A DNA stretch of 64,000 nt from Mycobacteroides sp. CBMA 271. Its GTDB lineage: Bacteria; Actinomycetota; Actinomycetes; Mycobacteriales; Mycobacteriaceae. The DNA is taken from the NCBI RefSeq assembly GCF_009729205.1, contig NZ_VTHB01000004.1, positions 1-64,000 on the forward strand, in the 5' to 3' direction. Shown piece by piece: positions 16,996 to 25,848 of the stretch (positions are counted from its first letter, which is position 1; each line of letters starts with the position of its first letter). Both the position numbers and the translations under genes were made by a program. The notes beneath the pieces are model-generated. The model did no database searches. It was not told the origin of the DNA and saw nothing but the letters and a program-made list of their open reading frames with translations.

Positions 16996-19560
16996 TTACT
17001 GGGCGTCGAACTCGCGGGCCTTGAGCGACCTGACGATACCGGCGCGCCCCTCGGACACCAGCCGGTAGAGCGATGCAGGGATCTCCTTGGCCAGGAAGCC
17101 GTCCGACTGCTGAATAGCCTCTGTTGAAATATCCCAAGACGGATACAGGCCAATCACCACGGTCTGAGCCACTTCGCTGGAACGCCGCGCCCACACATCT
17201 TCGATGACGTCGAAGTAGCGACCCGCGAACGGCGCCAGCAGCTTCGCCTGCCCGGGCTGGACGATTCCCGCGATCACCGATCGCGCGGTGATGTTGGGGA
17301 GCGTGTCATCCTCGATGACCTGCTTCCACGCGGCCTCCTTGACCTCGGCCACCGGACGCGCCGCCCGTGCTTGCGCAGCCTGGCGCTTACCGGCCGCGGT
17401 CTGATCGCGCTCCAGCTCCGCGTCGATGAACACCGAAGCATCCGGCTCCAAGGCTCCGGATGCCGCCAGTGCGTTCACGATTCGCCACCGCAGGTCGGTG
17501 TCCACTGCCAACCCCGGCAGATCCAGTGCCGCCGGATCGGCGTCCAGCAGCGCCTGCAGAACCACGGTGTGTCCCGCCGACAACACCGATGTGGTGAAGG
17601 CGTTGACGAACGCGAGTTGATGATCCGAACCCGCCTCGGCGCCGCGGGCCAGTTCCAGTAGCCGGTCGGCGAATGCCGGCCAACCGTGCTCGCGCGCCCA
17701 TTCGGGTTCCGCATACGAGCTCAACGCCGTCTGCGCCTGCAGCAGCAGACGTTGCGCCACACCGACTTCCGACTCGGCATGCACGCCGGTGGATACCAGC
17801 TCGACGAAATCCCGCGCCTTCAGCTCGGCCTCACGGGTCATCTCCCAGGCGGCCGACCATGCCATCGTGCGCGGCAACGGGTCGGCGATGTCGGCGATTC
17901 GTGACAACACGGTCTGAAGCGACTCCTCGTCAAGCCGCAACGAGCAGTACGTCAGGTCATCGTCGTTCACCAAGATCAGTTTGCCGCGGGAAACGCCAAC
18001 CAGCGCAGGCACATCCGTCAACGAACCTTCGACGTCCAGTTCCTCGCGATGAGTGCGTACCAGCTTGCCGGAGCCGTCGTCGTCGTAGACCCCAACGGCC
18101 AGGCGGTGTACCCGCGTCTCACCGGCGCCCGGCGTCGCGCCGGATTGCTTGACCGCGAACCGGGTGAACTTCCCGTCGTCGTCCACCTCGAATTCGGGGG
18201 AGAGGGTGTTCAACCCGGTTGTCTTGAGCCACTGTGTGCCCCAGTCCGACAGGTTGCGCCCCGAGGCCTCCTCAAGCGCCCCCAACAGGTCGTCAAACGT
18301 CGCATTGCCGAACGCGTGCGCCTGGAAGTACGCGCGCAGGCCAGACAGGAAGTTCTCCAAGCCGACATACGCCACAAGCTGTTTGAGCACACTGGCGCCC
18401 TTGGCGTAGGTGATGCCGTCGAAGTTCACCTCGACTGCGGCAAGATCGGGAATGTCGGCGGCCACTGGGTGGGTCGACGGCAGCTGGTCTTGCCGATACG
18501 CCCAGGACTTCTCGACATTGGCGAAAGTGGTCCAGGCCTCGGTGTATTCGGTGGCCTCGGCCTGGCACAGCACCGAAGCGAAGGTCGCGAAGGACTCGTT
18601 GAGCCACAGGTCATCCCACCAGCGCATGGTGACCAGATCGCCGAACCACATGTGCGCCATCTCGTGCAGCACGGTCTCGGCGCGACGCTCGTAGGAGTAC
18701 TTGGTGACCTTGCTGCGGAAGACGTAGTCCTCCAGGAATGTCACCGCACCGGCGTTCTCCATCGCGCCGGCGTTGAACTCGGGGACGAACAGCTGGTCGT
18801 ACTTGCCGAACGCGTACGGGATGCCAAAGTTCTTGTGGTAAAAGCCAAATCCCTGCTTGGTCTCGGTGAACAGCCGTTCGGCATCCATGAACTCGGACAG
18901 TGAAGCGCGGCAGTAGATGCCCAGGTCGATGCTGCCGTGATCATCGGAGTACTCGTCGTTCCAGCGCGCGTACGGACCGGCGATCAGCGCCACCAGGTAG
19001 GTGCTCATCTTCGGGGTGGTCGCGAAGGTGTGCACGCTGTCGGCCACCGACAGCGGCGCGCCGTTGGAAATCACCTGCCAGTGCGTGGGGGCAGTCACCG
19101 TGACGTCGAACGTGGCCTTCAGATCGGGCTGATCGAAGCAGGCGAACATCCGCTTGGCGTCGGCGGTCTCGAACTGCGAATAGAGGTACACCTCATCGTC
19201 TACGGGATCGACGAAACGGTGCAGGCCCTCGCCGGTGTGCGAGTACTCAAAGTCGGCCTCCACCACCACGGTGTTTGTGGCCGCGAGCTCGGGCAGTGTG
19301 ATGCCGTTCTCCTCGTCGTACCCACTGACGTCCACCTCGGCGCCGTTGAGCTCGACGCGGAGCACAGTGCGGGCGGCGATATCGATGACCGTCGACGCCC
19401 CCGGTTGCGCAGTGAAGGTGACGGTGGTCGACGAGTGGAAGGTTTCTTCGCTGGGGCCGCCGTCGGCGTCGGTGAGGTCGAGGGTGATCGCATAGTGCTC
19501 GACGTCGATCGCTGCGGCTCGGGCCGCGGCCTGGTCACGGGTGAGGTTAGGAAGTGCCAC
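16996..19560 (-). CDS. pepN: aminopeptidase N (M1 metallopeptidase)
   Basis: An 854-residue cytoplasmic zinc aminopeptidase. The exopeptidase motif GAMEN is at 265-269. The zinc site is HEMAH (H299, E300, H303), with the third ligand E322 in NESF. The N-terminal beta domain and long helical C-terminal domain have normal length for the actinobacterial enzyme. It removes N-terminal residues from peptides and serves peptide turnover, probably downstream of the Clp protease. The start is GTG. It is divergent from the DsbA-like gene (93 bp between starts), as in M. tuberculosis. Confidence 0.95.
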   Translation of the reverse strand: MALPNLTRDQAAARAAAIDVEHYAITLDLTDADGGPSEETFHSSTTVTFTAQPGASTVIDIAARTVLRVELNGAEVDVSGYDEENGITLPELAATNTVVVEADFEYSHTGEGLHRFVDPVDDEVYLYSQFETADAKRMFACFDQPDLKATFDVTVTAPTHWQVISNGAPLSVADSVHTFATTPKMSTYLVALIAGPYARWNDEYSDDHGSIDLGIYCRASLSEFMDAERLFTETKQGFGFYHKNFGIPYAFGKYDQLFVPEFNAGAMENAGAVTFLEDYVFRSKVTKYSYERRAETVLHEMAHMWFGDLVTMRWWDDLWLNESFATFASVLCQAEATEYTEAWTTFANVEKSWAYRQDQLPSTHPVAADIPDLAAVEVNFDGITYAKGASVLKQLVAYVGLENFLSGLRAYFQAHAFGNATFDDLLGALEEASGRNLSDWGTQWLKTTGLNTLSPEFEVDDDGKFTRFAVKQSGATPGAGETRVHRLAVGVYDDDGSGKLVRTHREELDVEGSLTDVPALVGVSRGKLILVNDDDLTYCSLRLDEESLQTVLSRIADIADPLPRTMAWSAAWEMTREAELKARDFVELVSTGVHAESEVGVAQRLLLQAQTALSSYAEPEWAREHGWPAFADRLLELARGAEAGSDHQLAFVNAFTTSVLSAGHTVVLQALLDADPAALDLPGLAVDTDLRWRIVNALAASGALEPDASVFIDAELERDQTAAGKRQAAQARAARPVAEVKEAAWKQVIEDDTLPNITARSVIAGIVQPGQAKLLAPFAGRYFDVIEDVWARRSSEVAQTVVIGLYPSWDISTEAIQQSDGFLAKEIPASLYRLVSEGRAGIVRSLKAREFDAQ

Positions 19561-19653
19561 GTACCCAACGTAGCGGGTGGCGGTGGCGGGAACACGGCGG
19601 CAGGATCGGGAGTTGCGTTACGTGTTGGCCAAACCACATTCGAAAGGCGCGCA

Positions 19654-20271
19654 ATGTCTGCAGGCAAGAAGGACCTCGCCGAGTTCTGGTTCGATCCGCT
19701 GTGTCCGTGGTGCTGGATCACCTCGCGGTGGATCCTGGAGGTCCAGAAGGTTCGCGATATCGACGTCAAGTTCCGGGTGATGAGCCTGGCCGTCCTCAAC
19801 GAGGGCCGCGACGACCTGCCGGAGCGCTACGTCGAACTCATGAAGACCGCCTGGGGCCCCGTGCGGGTGGCCATCGCCGCCGAACAGGTGAAGGGCCCCG
19901 AGATCCTGGAGCCGCTATACACCGCAATGGGCACCCGGATCCACAACCAGGACAACAAGGACCTACCCGCGGTGATCGCCGAATCGCTGGCCGAAGTGGG
20001 CCTGCCCGCCGAGCTCGCGGACGCGGCCGAGTCCACCGACTACGACGATGCGCTGCGCGTCAGCCACCACGCCGGGATGGACAAGGTGGGACCCGATGTG
20101 GGCACCCCGACCATCCACGTCAACGGCGTCGCCTTCTTCGGTCCGGTGATCTCGAAGACTCCGCGCGGCGAGGAGGCCGGGAAGCTGTGGGACGCCTCGG
20201 TGATCTTCGCGTCCTACCCGCACTTCTACGAGCTCAAGCGCACCCGCACCGAGCCGCCGACGTTCGACTAG
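19654..20271 (+). CDS. DsbA-family mycothiol-dependent reductase (Rv2466c-like)
   Basis: A 205-residue thioredoxin-fold protein of the cytoplasmic DsbA type. The active site CPWC (C17-C20, in FDPLCPWCW) is followed by an inserted helical domain and the cis-proline loop (GTPTIHVNG). The M. tuberculosis homologue is a mycothiol-dependent reductase that activates thienopyrimidine prodrugs and helps against oxidants. The ATG at 19654 has AAAGG 7 nt upstream. An open frame extends further 5' but runs antisense to pepN. The stop overlaps the convergent M48 protease stop by 4 bp. Confidence 0.92.
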   Translation: MSAGKKDLAEFWFDPLCPWCWITSRWILEVQKVRDIDVKFRVMSLAVLNEGRDDLPERYVELMKTAWGPVRVAIAAEQVKGPEILEPLYTAMGTRIHNQDNKDLPAVIAESLAEVGLPAELADAAESTDYDDALRVSHHAGMDKVGPDVGTPTIHVNGVAFFGPVISKTPRGEEAGKLWDASVIFASYPHFYELKRTRTEPPTFD

Positions 20272-21224
20272 TACCGCGGAGGCGGATTGTCGAACATGTA
20301 CGACTGCTGAGGCGGCGCGTATCCGTGCGGTATCGGAGGCGGTGCGGGCGGTAGCAGCGGCGGCACCGGAGGAATGGGAGTCGGCGGCAGCAGCTTGGGT
20401 CGGAAGAACAACGACCCGGCCTGCTGCCGATTCCGCAGCGCCGCCGCGCGCCACGTGTGTACGGGATGGCTGGACAGCATGTTGACCAGCCAGACGAAGA
20501 ATCCGGTCTCCAAGGTGGCACGGTTGGCCAGAGTGTCGAACTCGACCCGCTTGAGCAGGTACTTACCGGCCGCCATGACGCCAATGGCGCCCTGAATTCC
20601 AGTGGGGCGCATGGAGTATCCGTGGTTGTCGGCGGTGTATTCCATGGATCGCGACAGTGACGTGCCGAGGAACGGGACGAAGTTCATCGCGGTCTGGGCG
20701 AACTGACGCCAATACGACGCGTGCCCGGCGGCGATGTGGCCGACCTCGTGGCCGATGATGAAGGCCAGTGCGTGCGGATCGCGTGCCTCGCCGCCGATCT
20801 CGAACAGGTCGCTGTAGACGACGACGAAGCGGCGGAAGCCGTGCCCGCTCGCGAAGGCGTTGATCTGGCCGTTGCCCAGCACGACGTAGGCGTCGGGCAA
20901 CTCGTGCAGTCCGAAGCGCTGCGCGGCCTCGACCACCATGGCGTAGCCCTCGGGGAACTGGGTGGGCGACATTTTTACGCCGTTCACCCGCTGTTGCCCG
21001 TAGAGGATGCCTCGACCCAGGAACAGGGTCAGGGGAGTGGCGGCCAGCGCGACGACGATGATGTTCAACTGGACATGCTCGGGATCGGCTACGTACCCGA
21101 TGATGGCGAGTATCGCGCCGATGTAGAGCAGAACCGTGAACAAGACAACGGCGACGAGCAGCCCGATCTCCCACGGATGCCGGCGCGGGGGATAGGTGTA
21201 CTGAGGCAATCCGACCGGGTACAT
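20268..21224 (-). CDS. membrane-anchored M48-family metalloprotease
   Basis: A 318-residue protein. Two hydrophobic segments near the N-terminus (about 17-42 and 50-70) anchor it. The zinc motif HEVGH (H159, E160, H163) lies in [17 protein letters not shown]. The rest resembles M48 peptidases of the HtpX/YugP kind. The C-terminal 40 residues are Pro-rich ([20 protein letters not shown]) and probably disordered. It may degrade misfolded membrane proteins. I chose ATG 21224 (MYPVGLPQ); a TTG at 21263 is in frame but unconvincing. It is divergent from rpiB. Confidence 0.85.
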   Translation of the reverse strand: MYPVGLPQYTYPPRRHPWEIGLLVAVVLFTVLLYIGAILAIIGYVADPEHVQLNIIVVALAATPLTLFLGRGILYGQQRVNGVKMSPTQFPEGYAMVVEAAQRFGLHELPDAYVVLGNGQINAFASGHGFRRFVVVYSDLFEIGGEARDPHALAFIIGHEVGHIAAGHASYWRQFAQTAMNFVPFLGTSLSRSMEYTADNHGYSMRPTGIQGAIGVMAAGKYLLKRVEFDTLANRATLETGFFVWLVNMLSSHPVHTWRAAALRNRQQAGSLFFRPKLLPPTPIPPVPPLLPPAPPPIPHGYAPPQQSYMFDNPPPRY

Positions 21225-21271
21225 GCGCGCCACGGTAACCGACCGCGGGGCAACCTGACACAATCAGCGCC

Positions 21272-21751
21272 ATGCGCGTCTATGTGGGAGCGGATCACGC
21301 CGGCTACGAGTTGAAGCAGAAGATCATCGAGCACCTTCGGGGTCGCGGCCACGAGCCGGTGGACTGCGGTGCCTACGAGGTGGATCCGCAGGACGACTAC
21401 CCGGCGTTCTGCATCGACGCCGCGCGGCGCACTGTGGCCGACCCGGGCAGCCTCGGCATCGTCCTCGGGGGTTCGGGTAACGGTGAGCAGATCGCGGCTA
21501 ACAAGGTCAAGGGTGCACGCTGCGCGCTGGCATGGAGCCTGGAAACCGCGGTGCTGGCCCGCGAGCACAACAACGCTCAGCTGATCGGCATCGGCGGGCG
21601 CATGCACACCGTGCCCGAGGCGCTGGCCATCGTGGACGCGTTCCTGTCGGCCAAATGGTCGGAGGAACCGCGGCATCAGCGTCGCATCGACATCCTCGCC
21701 GAGTACGAGGCAACGGGCGAGGCCCCGCCGGTACCGGGCGCTACCTCCTAG
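21272..21751 (+). CDS. rpiB: ribose-5-phosphate isomerase B
   Basis: A 159-residue RpiB. It opens with RVYVGADHAGYELK and carries the phosphate-binding GGSGNGEQ, with E72 matching the catalytic Glu75 of the M. tuberculosis enzyme after a 3-residue offset. AREHNNAQLIGIGGRMH is also kept. It interconverts ribose 5-phosphate and ribulose 5-phosphate in the pentose phosphate pathway. The nei2 start lies only 5 nt beyond the stop, so the two are co-transcribed. Confidence 0.97.
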   Translation: MRVYVGADHAGYELKQKIIEHLRGRGHEPVDCGAYEVDPQDDYPAFCIDAARRTVADPGSLGIVLGGSGNGEQIAANKVKGARCALAWSLETAVLAREHNNAQLIGIGGRMHTVPEALAIVDAFLSAKWSEEPRHQRRIDILAEYEATGEAPPVPGATS

Positions 21752-21756
21752 CGCTC

Positions 21757-22554
21757 GTGCCGGAGGGGCATACCCTGCACCGGCTTGCCCGGTTGCATCA
21801 GCGCCGGTTCGCCGGATCGCCGGTTTCCGTGAGCAGCCCGCAAGGGCGGTTCACCGAGGGTGCCGCTGCCGTTAACGGTCGGACCTTCGTCAAGGCCCAT
21901 GCCTGGGGCAAGCACCTTTTCCACGACTACGGCCCGGTCGGCGTCGTGCACGTGCATTTGGGGTTGTACGGCGCCTTCACCGAGCTGCCGACGCCCATGG
22001 GGGTGCCCGTCGGTCAGGTGCGGATGCGGATCGAAGGGCGCGAGTCCGGTACCGATCTACGCGGGGCGACGGTGTGTGAGCTCATCGACGGCCCGCGGGT
22101 CGACGCGATCTTGGCCCGGCTCGGCCCCGACCCGTTGCGTCCACGATCCGACCCGTCGACGGCCTTTGAGCGGATCGCGAAGTCGCACAGGCCAATCGGC
22201 GCACTACTGATGGATCAGAAGGTCATCGCTGGGGTGGGCAATGTGTACCGCAGTGAGGTGTTGTTCCGGCTGCGCATTGACCCGTACCGGCAGGGGGGCC
22301 ACCTCGATTCCGATGAACTCACCGCGCTCTGGGGCGATCTCGTCGATCGCATGCGCATCGGGTTGCGGGTCGGCAAGATCGTCACAGTCGATCCCGAATA
22401 CGACCATGGGGACCCGTCATACGCGCCAAACCGCCCCCGTACCTATGTGTACCGGCGTGCGGGTTCGCCGTGTCGGGTGTGCGGGACGCCCGTGCTCACC
22501 GCAGCGTTGGATGCGCGAAACCTGTTCTGGTGCCCCTCATGTCAAATTCGCTGA
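21757..22554 (+). CDS. nei2: Nei2-type DNA glycosylase/AP lyase (Fpg/Nei family)
   Basis: A 265-residue base-excision repair enzyme. After removal of the initiator, Pro2-Glu3 (PEGHTLHRLA) supply the catalytic N-terminus. The helix-2-turn-helix region has MDQKVIAGVGNVYRSE. The zinc finger uses C239, C242, C259 and C262 near the C-terminus. GTG 21757 is chosen because the catalytic proline must be residue 2. There is no ribosome site, so translation is presumably coupled to rpiB. M. tuberculosis Nei2 has the same neighbour. Confidence 0.94.
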   Translation: MPEGHTLHRLARLHQRRFAGSPVSVSSPQGRFTEGAAAVNGRTFVKAHAWGKHLFHDYGPVGVVHVHLGLYGAFTELPTPMGVPVGQVRMRIEGRESGTDLRGATVCELIDGPRVDAILARLGPDPLRPRSDPSTAFERIAKSHRPIGALLMDQKVIAGVGNVYRSEVLFRLRIDPYRQGGHLDSDELTALWGDLVDRMRIGLRVGKIVTVDPEYDHGDPSYAPNRPRTYVYRRAGSPCRVCGTPVLTAALDARNLFWCPSCQIR

Positions 22555-22632
22555 TGTCAGCCGTGATGACGTTTCCGGCGGTAAACTGCGCTGAATGGGA
22601 CCGCGAGTACCAATAACCCGAAAGGTGGGTTC

Positions 22633-23304
22633 ATGACGCGACCTGGCGCGCCACTGGGAAAGCTCATGGCCCGCGCGGTGCGCGGATTGGGTTCGCATCC
22701 GGAGCCGGACGATATCGAGACCCGCTTACTGGACGCAGCTATCGAGGTGCTGGCCGAGCGGGGTACTCAGACGGCCACTATCGATGAGGTGGCACGGCGG
22801 GCGAAAGTGGGCCGCGCCACGGTGTTTCGACGCTTCTCGAGTAAAGACGAGTTGTTCGAGCGCGCGCTTGCCCAAGAGATGCGAAAGTTCCTGGATGAGC
22901 TGCAGGAACGTGCGGGTGGATTCGACGATATTGGTGAGCGGGTCGCCGAGGGGTTCGCGGTCTGTATCGAGATTGTGAATCACCCTCTCCTGAGCGGTGA
23001 TTCACTCGTCGCGAGGATGACGGCGATAGAAGCGATCACTCAGGGAGATCCCGCTCCGATCGAACTGGCGCGGCACTACCTCACCTCCCAGATCGACCAG
23101 ATGCGAGAGGAGGGGCGCATCCCTCCCGGCGATTCCGGTCGGCAGGTCGACGTCCTGATTCACTTGGTGCTGGGATATCTTGCCGCGCCCGGCACAACCA
23201 TCGACCTCGGCAATACCGAGGAGGTGCGCGCGTTGGCGCGCGAGACATTCGCGCCCATTCTGCTCACGCCCAACGTGCCTGTCGCGGCGCCGTCGGTTCC
23301 CTAG
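22633..23304 (+). CDS. TetR-family transcriptional regulator
   Basis: A 223-residue TetR regulator. The helix-turn-helix is at about residues 49-75 (TIDEVARRAKVGRATVFRRF). About 25 residues precede the DNA-binding domain. The ligand domain gives no clue to the effector. AAAGG lies shortly before ATG 22633. The gene is monocistronic on the plus strand, and its stop overlaps the stop of the convergent Gly-rich membrane protein gene by 4 bp, so its targets are not obvious from position. Confidence 0.88.
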   Translation: MTRPGAPLGKLMARAVRGLGSHPEPDDIETRLLDAAIEVLAERGTQTATIDEVARRAKVGRATVFRRFSSKDELFERALAQEMRKFLDELQERAGGFDDIGERVAEGFAVCIEIVNHPLLSGDSLVARMTAIEAITQGDPAPIELARHYLTSQIDQMREEGRIPPGDSGRQVDVLIHLVLGYLAAPGTTIDLGNTEEVRALARETFAPILLTPNVPVAAPSVP

Positions 23305-24140
23305 AAGTCCCCGAAGTCGCCGCCGAAATCTCCTCCGCCGTCCCAGCCGCCGCCATCCCAGCCGCTACCGCCGCCCTGATCCCAGCCGCCACCTTGGTCC
23401 CAACCGGAGCCCTGGTCGCCCTGATCCCAACCGCCCTGGTCGGACCCGCCGCCTTGGTCGGCAGCCATTCCGGCGTCGTATCCGTCTGAATACCCTTGGC
23501 CGAAACCGCTTTCGAACCCCGATGCGCCGTAACCCACACCGTGCATGCCGGAGAACAGCGAGTTGAACAGCAGCGCCGAACCCACGCCCCAGGCCCCGGC
23601 AACGAGGGCGGGCTTCCACCACGGCTCGGAGTACCAGCCGGCGGGCACCGGACGCCCCGCGACGTTGCCGCCGGGGTAGTAGTTGGGTGTGCGGCTGGAC
23701 GGCTGTGGGGAGGCCTCGACCTGGCGACCTTCGAATTCGATCTGCCGTTCCTCGCTGACCGATCCCGCCCGGTTCTGGCCGGTGGTCGAGGGCAGCTCGG
23801 GCCCGGGATCCATGCCCATCGCGACGCGGGCGGCGCGGACGTAATACAGCCCCTCGATGGCGCTTTCCTTCGCCAGCGCCGCCTGGGAGGGGGTCTTGGC
23901 CAGCTCGATACCCGAGGACGCCGCGGTGTAGCGCTCGGAGGCATCGGCGAGTGCCTGACGTGAGGCGTCATCGGTCCCGGTCAAACCGAGCACCTGCCCG
24001 CCGAGGCGCTCGGTGAGGCGACGGGCGTCGGCCTTCGCGTCTTCGAGTTGGTCGCCGCGGCGGCGGTTCGATCCCTGTGTGTAGACGATCGCGCCGCCGA
24101 CGATCACGCCGACGAGAAGCAGGCCCAGGATGATTTCCAT
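23301..24140 (-). CDS. membrane-anchored protein with Gly/Trp/Asp/Gln-rich repeat tail (DUF1542-like)
   Basis: A 279-residue protein. Residues 1-20 form an uncleaved N-terminal membrane anchor (MEIILGLLLVGVIVGGAIVY). A charged helical region (about 30-110) is followed by a proline-rich linker, a short hydrophobic stretch near 180-200, and a tail made of repeated GWDQGG/GGW units that ends GGDFGGDFGDF. The repeat tail is low complexity and probably disordered or self-associating. I do not know its function. The ATG at 24140 gives the membrane anchor at the extreme N-terminus. Its promoter side faces the left repeat of the tRNA-Gly island, only 18 bp away. Confidence 0.8.
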   Translation of the reverse strand: MEIILGLLLVGVIVGGAIVYTQGSNRRRGDQLEDAKADARRLTERLGGQVLGLTGTDDASRQALADASERYTAASSGIELAKTPSQAALAKESAIEGLYYVRAARVAMGMDPGPELPSTTGQNRAGSVSEERQIEFEGRQVEASPQPSSRTPNYYPGGNVAGRPVPAGWYSEPWWKPALVAGAWGVGSALLFNSLFSGMHGVGYGASGFESGFGQGYSDGYDAGMAADQGGGSDQGGWDQGDQGSGWDQGGGWDQGGGSGWDGGGWDGGGDFGGDFGDF

Positions 24141-24157
24141 GGCACCCACGGTACTGA

Positions 24158-24173
24158 CTGGTGGAGCGGGTGA
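24158..24173 (+). repeat. attL-like 16-bp direct repeat
   Basis: CTGGTGGAGCGGGTGA, identical to 27060-27075. Identity stops sharply on both sides (A versus C before, G versus C after). The last six bases begin an 8-bp stem (24168-24175 with 24180-24187). Confidence 0.75.
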
Positions 24174-24359
24174 GCGCCAGCTCACCCCTCAGCGAAACGA
24201 CGCGTGGCTTCCGGCGTCGATTCGTTGCCTGGATAGAACGACTCGCTACGGCGGAAATATTGTGCCCTGGGTTAATAGACGCGCATGACATTTCGCCAGA
24301 CTTCCCCAATCGGGGCGCCGAGTTGGGCACAATGGGTGCACCTAAAGGGGAGGAACGAG

Positions 24360-25139
24360 TTGCTACCGCTCAAAACAACGATTGATGACTTCGATGCACT
24401 CGGGGGTTATCTCAAGACCCAAGTCAGCTGGGTTTCTGTAGGCAAAGTCAAGGCGACGATCGACCCGAAGCATGCTGACAAGCGGAAGCTCGATGCAGCA
24501 ACGCACATCGGATTCTTGCAACGCGATGGAGAGAATCTACGTCTAACTGATCTTGGGCGCACGTATGCGAATGCGACGGAGGCATCCGTCAAGGCGCAAG
24601 CCATGCTCGAGATGCTCCTTTCAGACGGTCTCTATTCGGCGACGGTGCACTGGATGCACTTCAATCCGCAGACCGATCCGACGAAGACGGCTATCGGCGT
24701 CTACTGGCACGACCATCACGGCGACAAACTCGGTGGAGCGCAAGGAGATGGACTCACCGACGCGGTCGTCTTCTTCTTGAGGCTGGCTGGGTCTGCTGGC
24801 CTCGGAAAGTACATCGGTGCCGGCAATGGCAGGCCCGAGACGTACTTGAAGGGCGATGCCTCGGCGATCGAGCGCGCGGCCACGACAACACCAGAGAAGC
24901 TCGCCGACACACCGACGCCGAATAACGGCGGGGGCGCAGCCTCGGGCTCAGGAGGAGGCGCCGGACCGGATCCAACGCCAACGCCGCCACCAGCCGTAAA
25001 CCTGCAGACGAGTCCCGCTGTCCATGTGAATATCGAGATTCACATTGCAGCTGATGCCAATGCCGCGACCGTTGAGGAGATTTTCAAGAACATGCGAAGG
25101 TACGTGTTGAACGCCGCGCTTCCAGAAGATGGCGAGTAA
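24360..25139 (+). CDS. island protein A: winged-helix-like N-terminus, disordered linker, short C-terminal module
   Basis: A 259-residue protein of unknown function. Residues 1-75 look like a winged helix (alternating helices, then LRLTDLGRTYA). Residues about 75-155 are mixed alpha/beta (TAIGVYWHDHHGDKLGG). A Gly/Pro-rich linker follows (about 185-220). The last 45 residues form a strand-helix module (VHVNIEIHIAADANAATVEE). I choose TTG 24360 because GGGGAGG (24347-24353) is 6 nt upstream; an ATG at 24285 is in frame but has no ribosome site. The end overlaps gene B by 11 bp, so A and B are coupled. Its G+C content is lower than the host's. Confidence 0.75.
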   Translation: MLPLKTTIDDFDALGGYLKTQVSWVSVGKVKATIDPKHADKRKLDAATHIGFLQRDGENLRLTDLGRTYANATEASVKAQAMLEMLLSDGLYSATVHWMHFNPQTDPTKTAIGVYWHDHHGDKLGGAQGDGLTDAVVFFLRLAGSAGLGKYIGAGNGRPETYLKGDASAIERAATTTPEKLADTPTPNNGGGAASGSGGGAGPDPTPTPPPAVNLQTSPAVHVNIEIHIAADANAATVEEIFKNMRRYVLNAALPEDGE

Positions 25140-25701
25140 CCGAGCAGGACCGCCGCTTTCATGGCTGGCAGGCCTGCGTGATTTCCAAGAGGCCTACGCT
25201 ATTCCAGTAGAGGATACCTCTACCCAGGCGCCAGCAGCGGCGTTATCTTCGCTGCGGGAGGCTGCAAATAACGCCCCTCCTGAGTACGCCGACTACCTCG
25301 CGGAGGCCGTTGAGTGCTACGAGAGGCAGCTCTACCGCGCGGCGATTCTCATGGTGTGGGCTGCGACAATAGAGCACATGTACGGTGTCGTCGCTAGTCA
25401 TCGTGGAGGTGTTGGGAAGATCCAGGCCGCTAATTTTGCCCGCTACGGGCAGCACGGCAAATACCGAGAAGTGAAGAAGAAGAATGATTTGCTGTATCTC
25501 AGTGAGGACCAATTCATCCAGCTCTCCGAAGACGCAGGGATGATTAATCGGAACGCGCGCCGTACGTTGGCCGAGAGTCTGACGTTGAGAAACCTGTGCG
25601 GTCATCCAACCCAGTATCGGCCGGGTCGCGAGCAGGCCGTGATCTTCGTCGAGAGCCTCGTCAACAACATCCTGAGCGGGTCATGGCTGCAGTGGAGGTA
25701 G
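25129..25701 (+). CDS. island protein B: candidate HEPN-fold protein
   Basis: A 190-residue mostly helical protein. Residues 52-90 form an amphipathic helix pair (YADYLAEAVECYERQLYRAA then MVWAATIEHMY). The final part has RNLCGH (R154, N155, H159), which fits the RNxxxH catalytic motif of HEPN ribonucleases, followed by a last helix (EQAVIFVESLVNNIL). Motif position and helical layout fit HEPN; the assignment rests on this pattern, not on a database match. The ATG at 25129 overlaps gene A by 11 bp. HEPN proteins often cleave RNA as toxins or as antiphage effectors. Confidence 0.72.
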   Translation: MASNRAGPPLSWLAGLRDFQEAYAIPVEDTSTQAPAAALSSLREAANNAPPEYADYLAEAVECYERQLYRAAILMVWAATIEHMYGVVASHRGGVGKIQAANFARYGQHGKYREVKKKNDLLYLSEDQFIQLSEDAGMINRNARRTLAESLTLRNLCGHPTQYRPGREQAVIFVESLVNNILSGSWLQWR

Positions 25702-25848
25702 CTGTACGGGACCAATACGAGACCTGTCGAATGGGAAAATGTCTCTACCAGTGTTTTCGTCGGTGACGCAGCACGACTCCCAGGACTCACTTGGCACGGC
25801 GGCAACGCCGACTATGCCCGCGAATATCGTGTCGCTACATGGGTGAAC

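Noticed and set aside
18937..19653. In-frame extension upstream of the DsbA-like gene
   Set aside because: It is antisense to pepN. ATG 19654 with AAAGG gives the correct thioredoxin-fold N-terminus.
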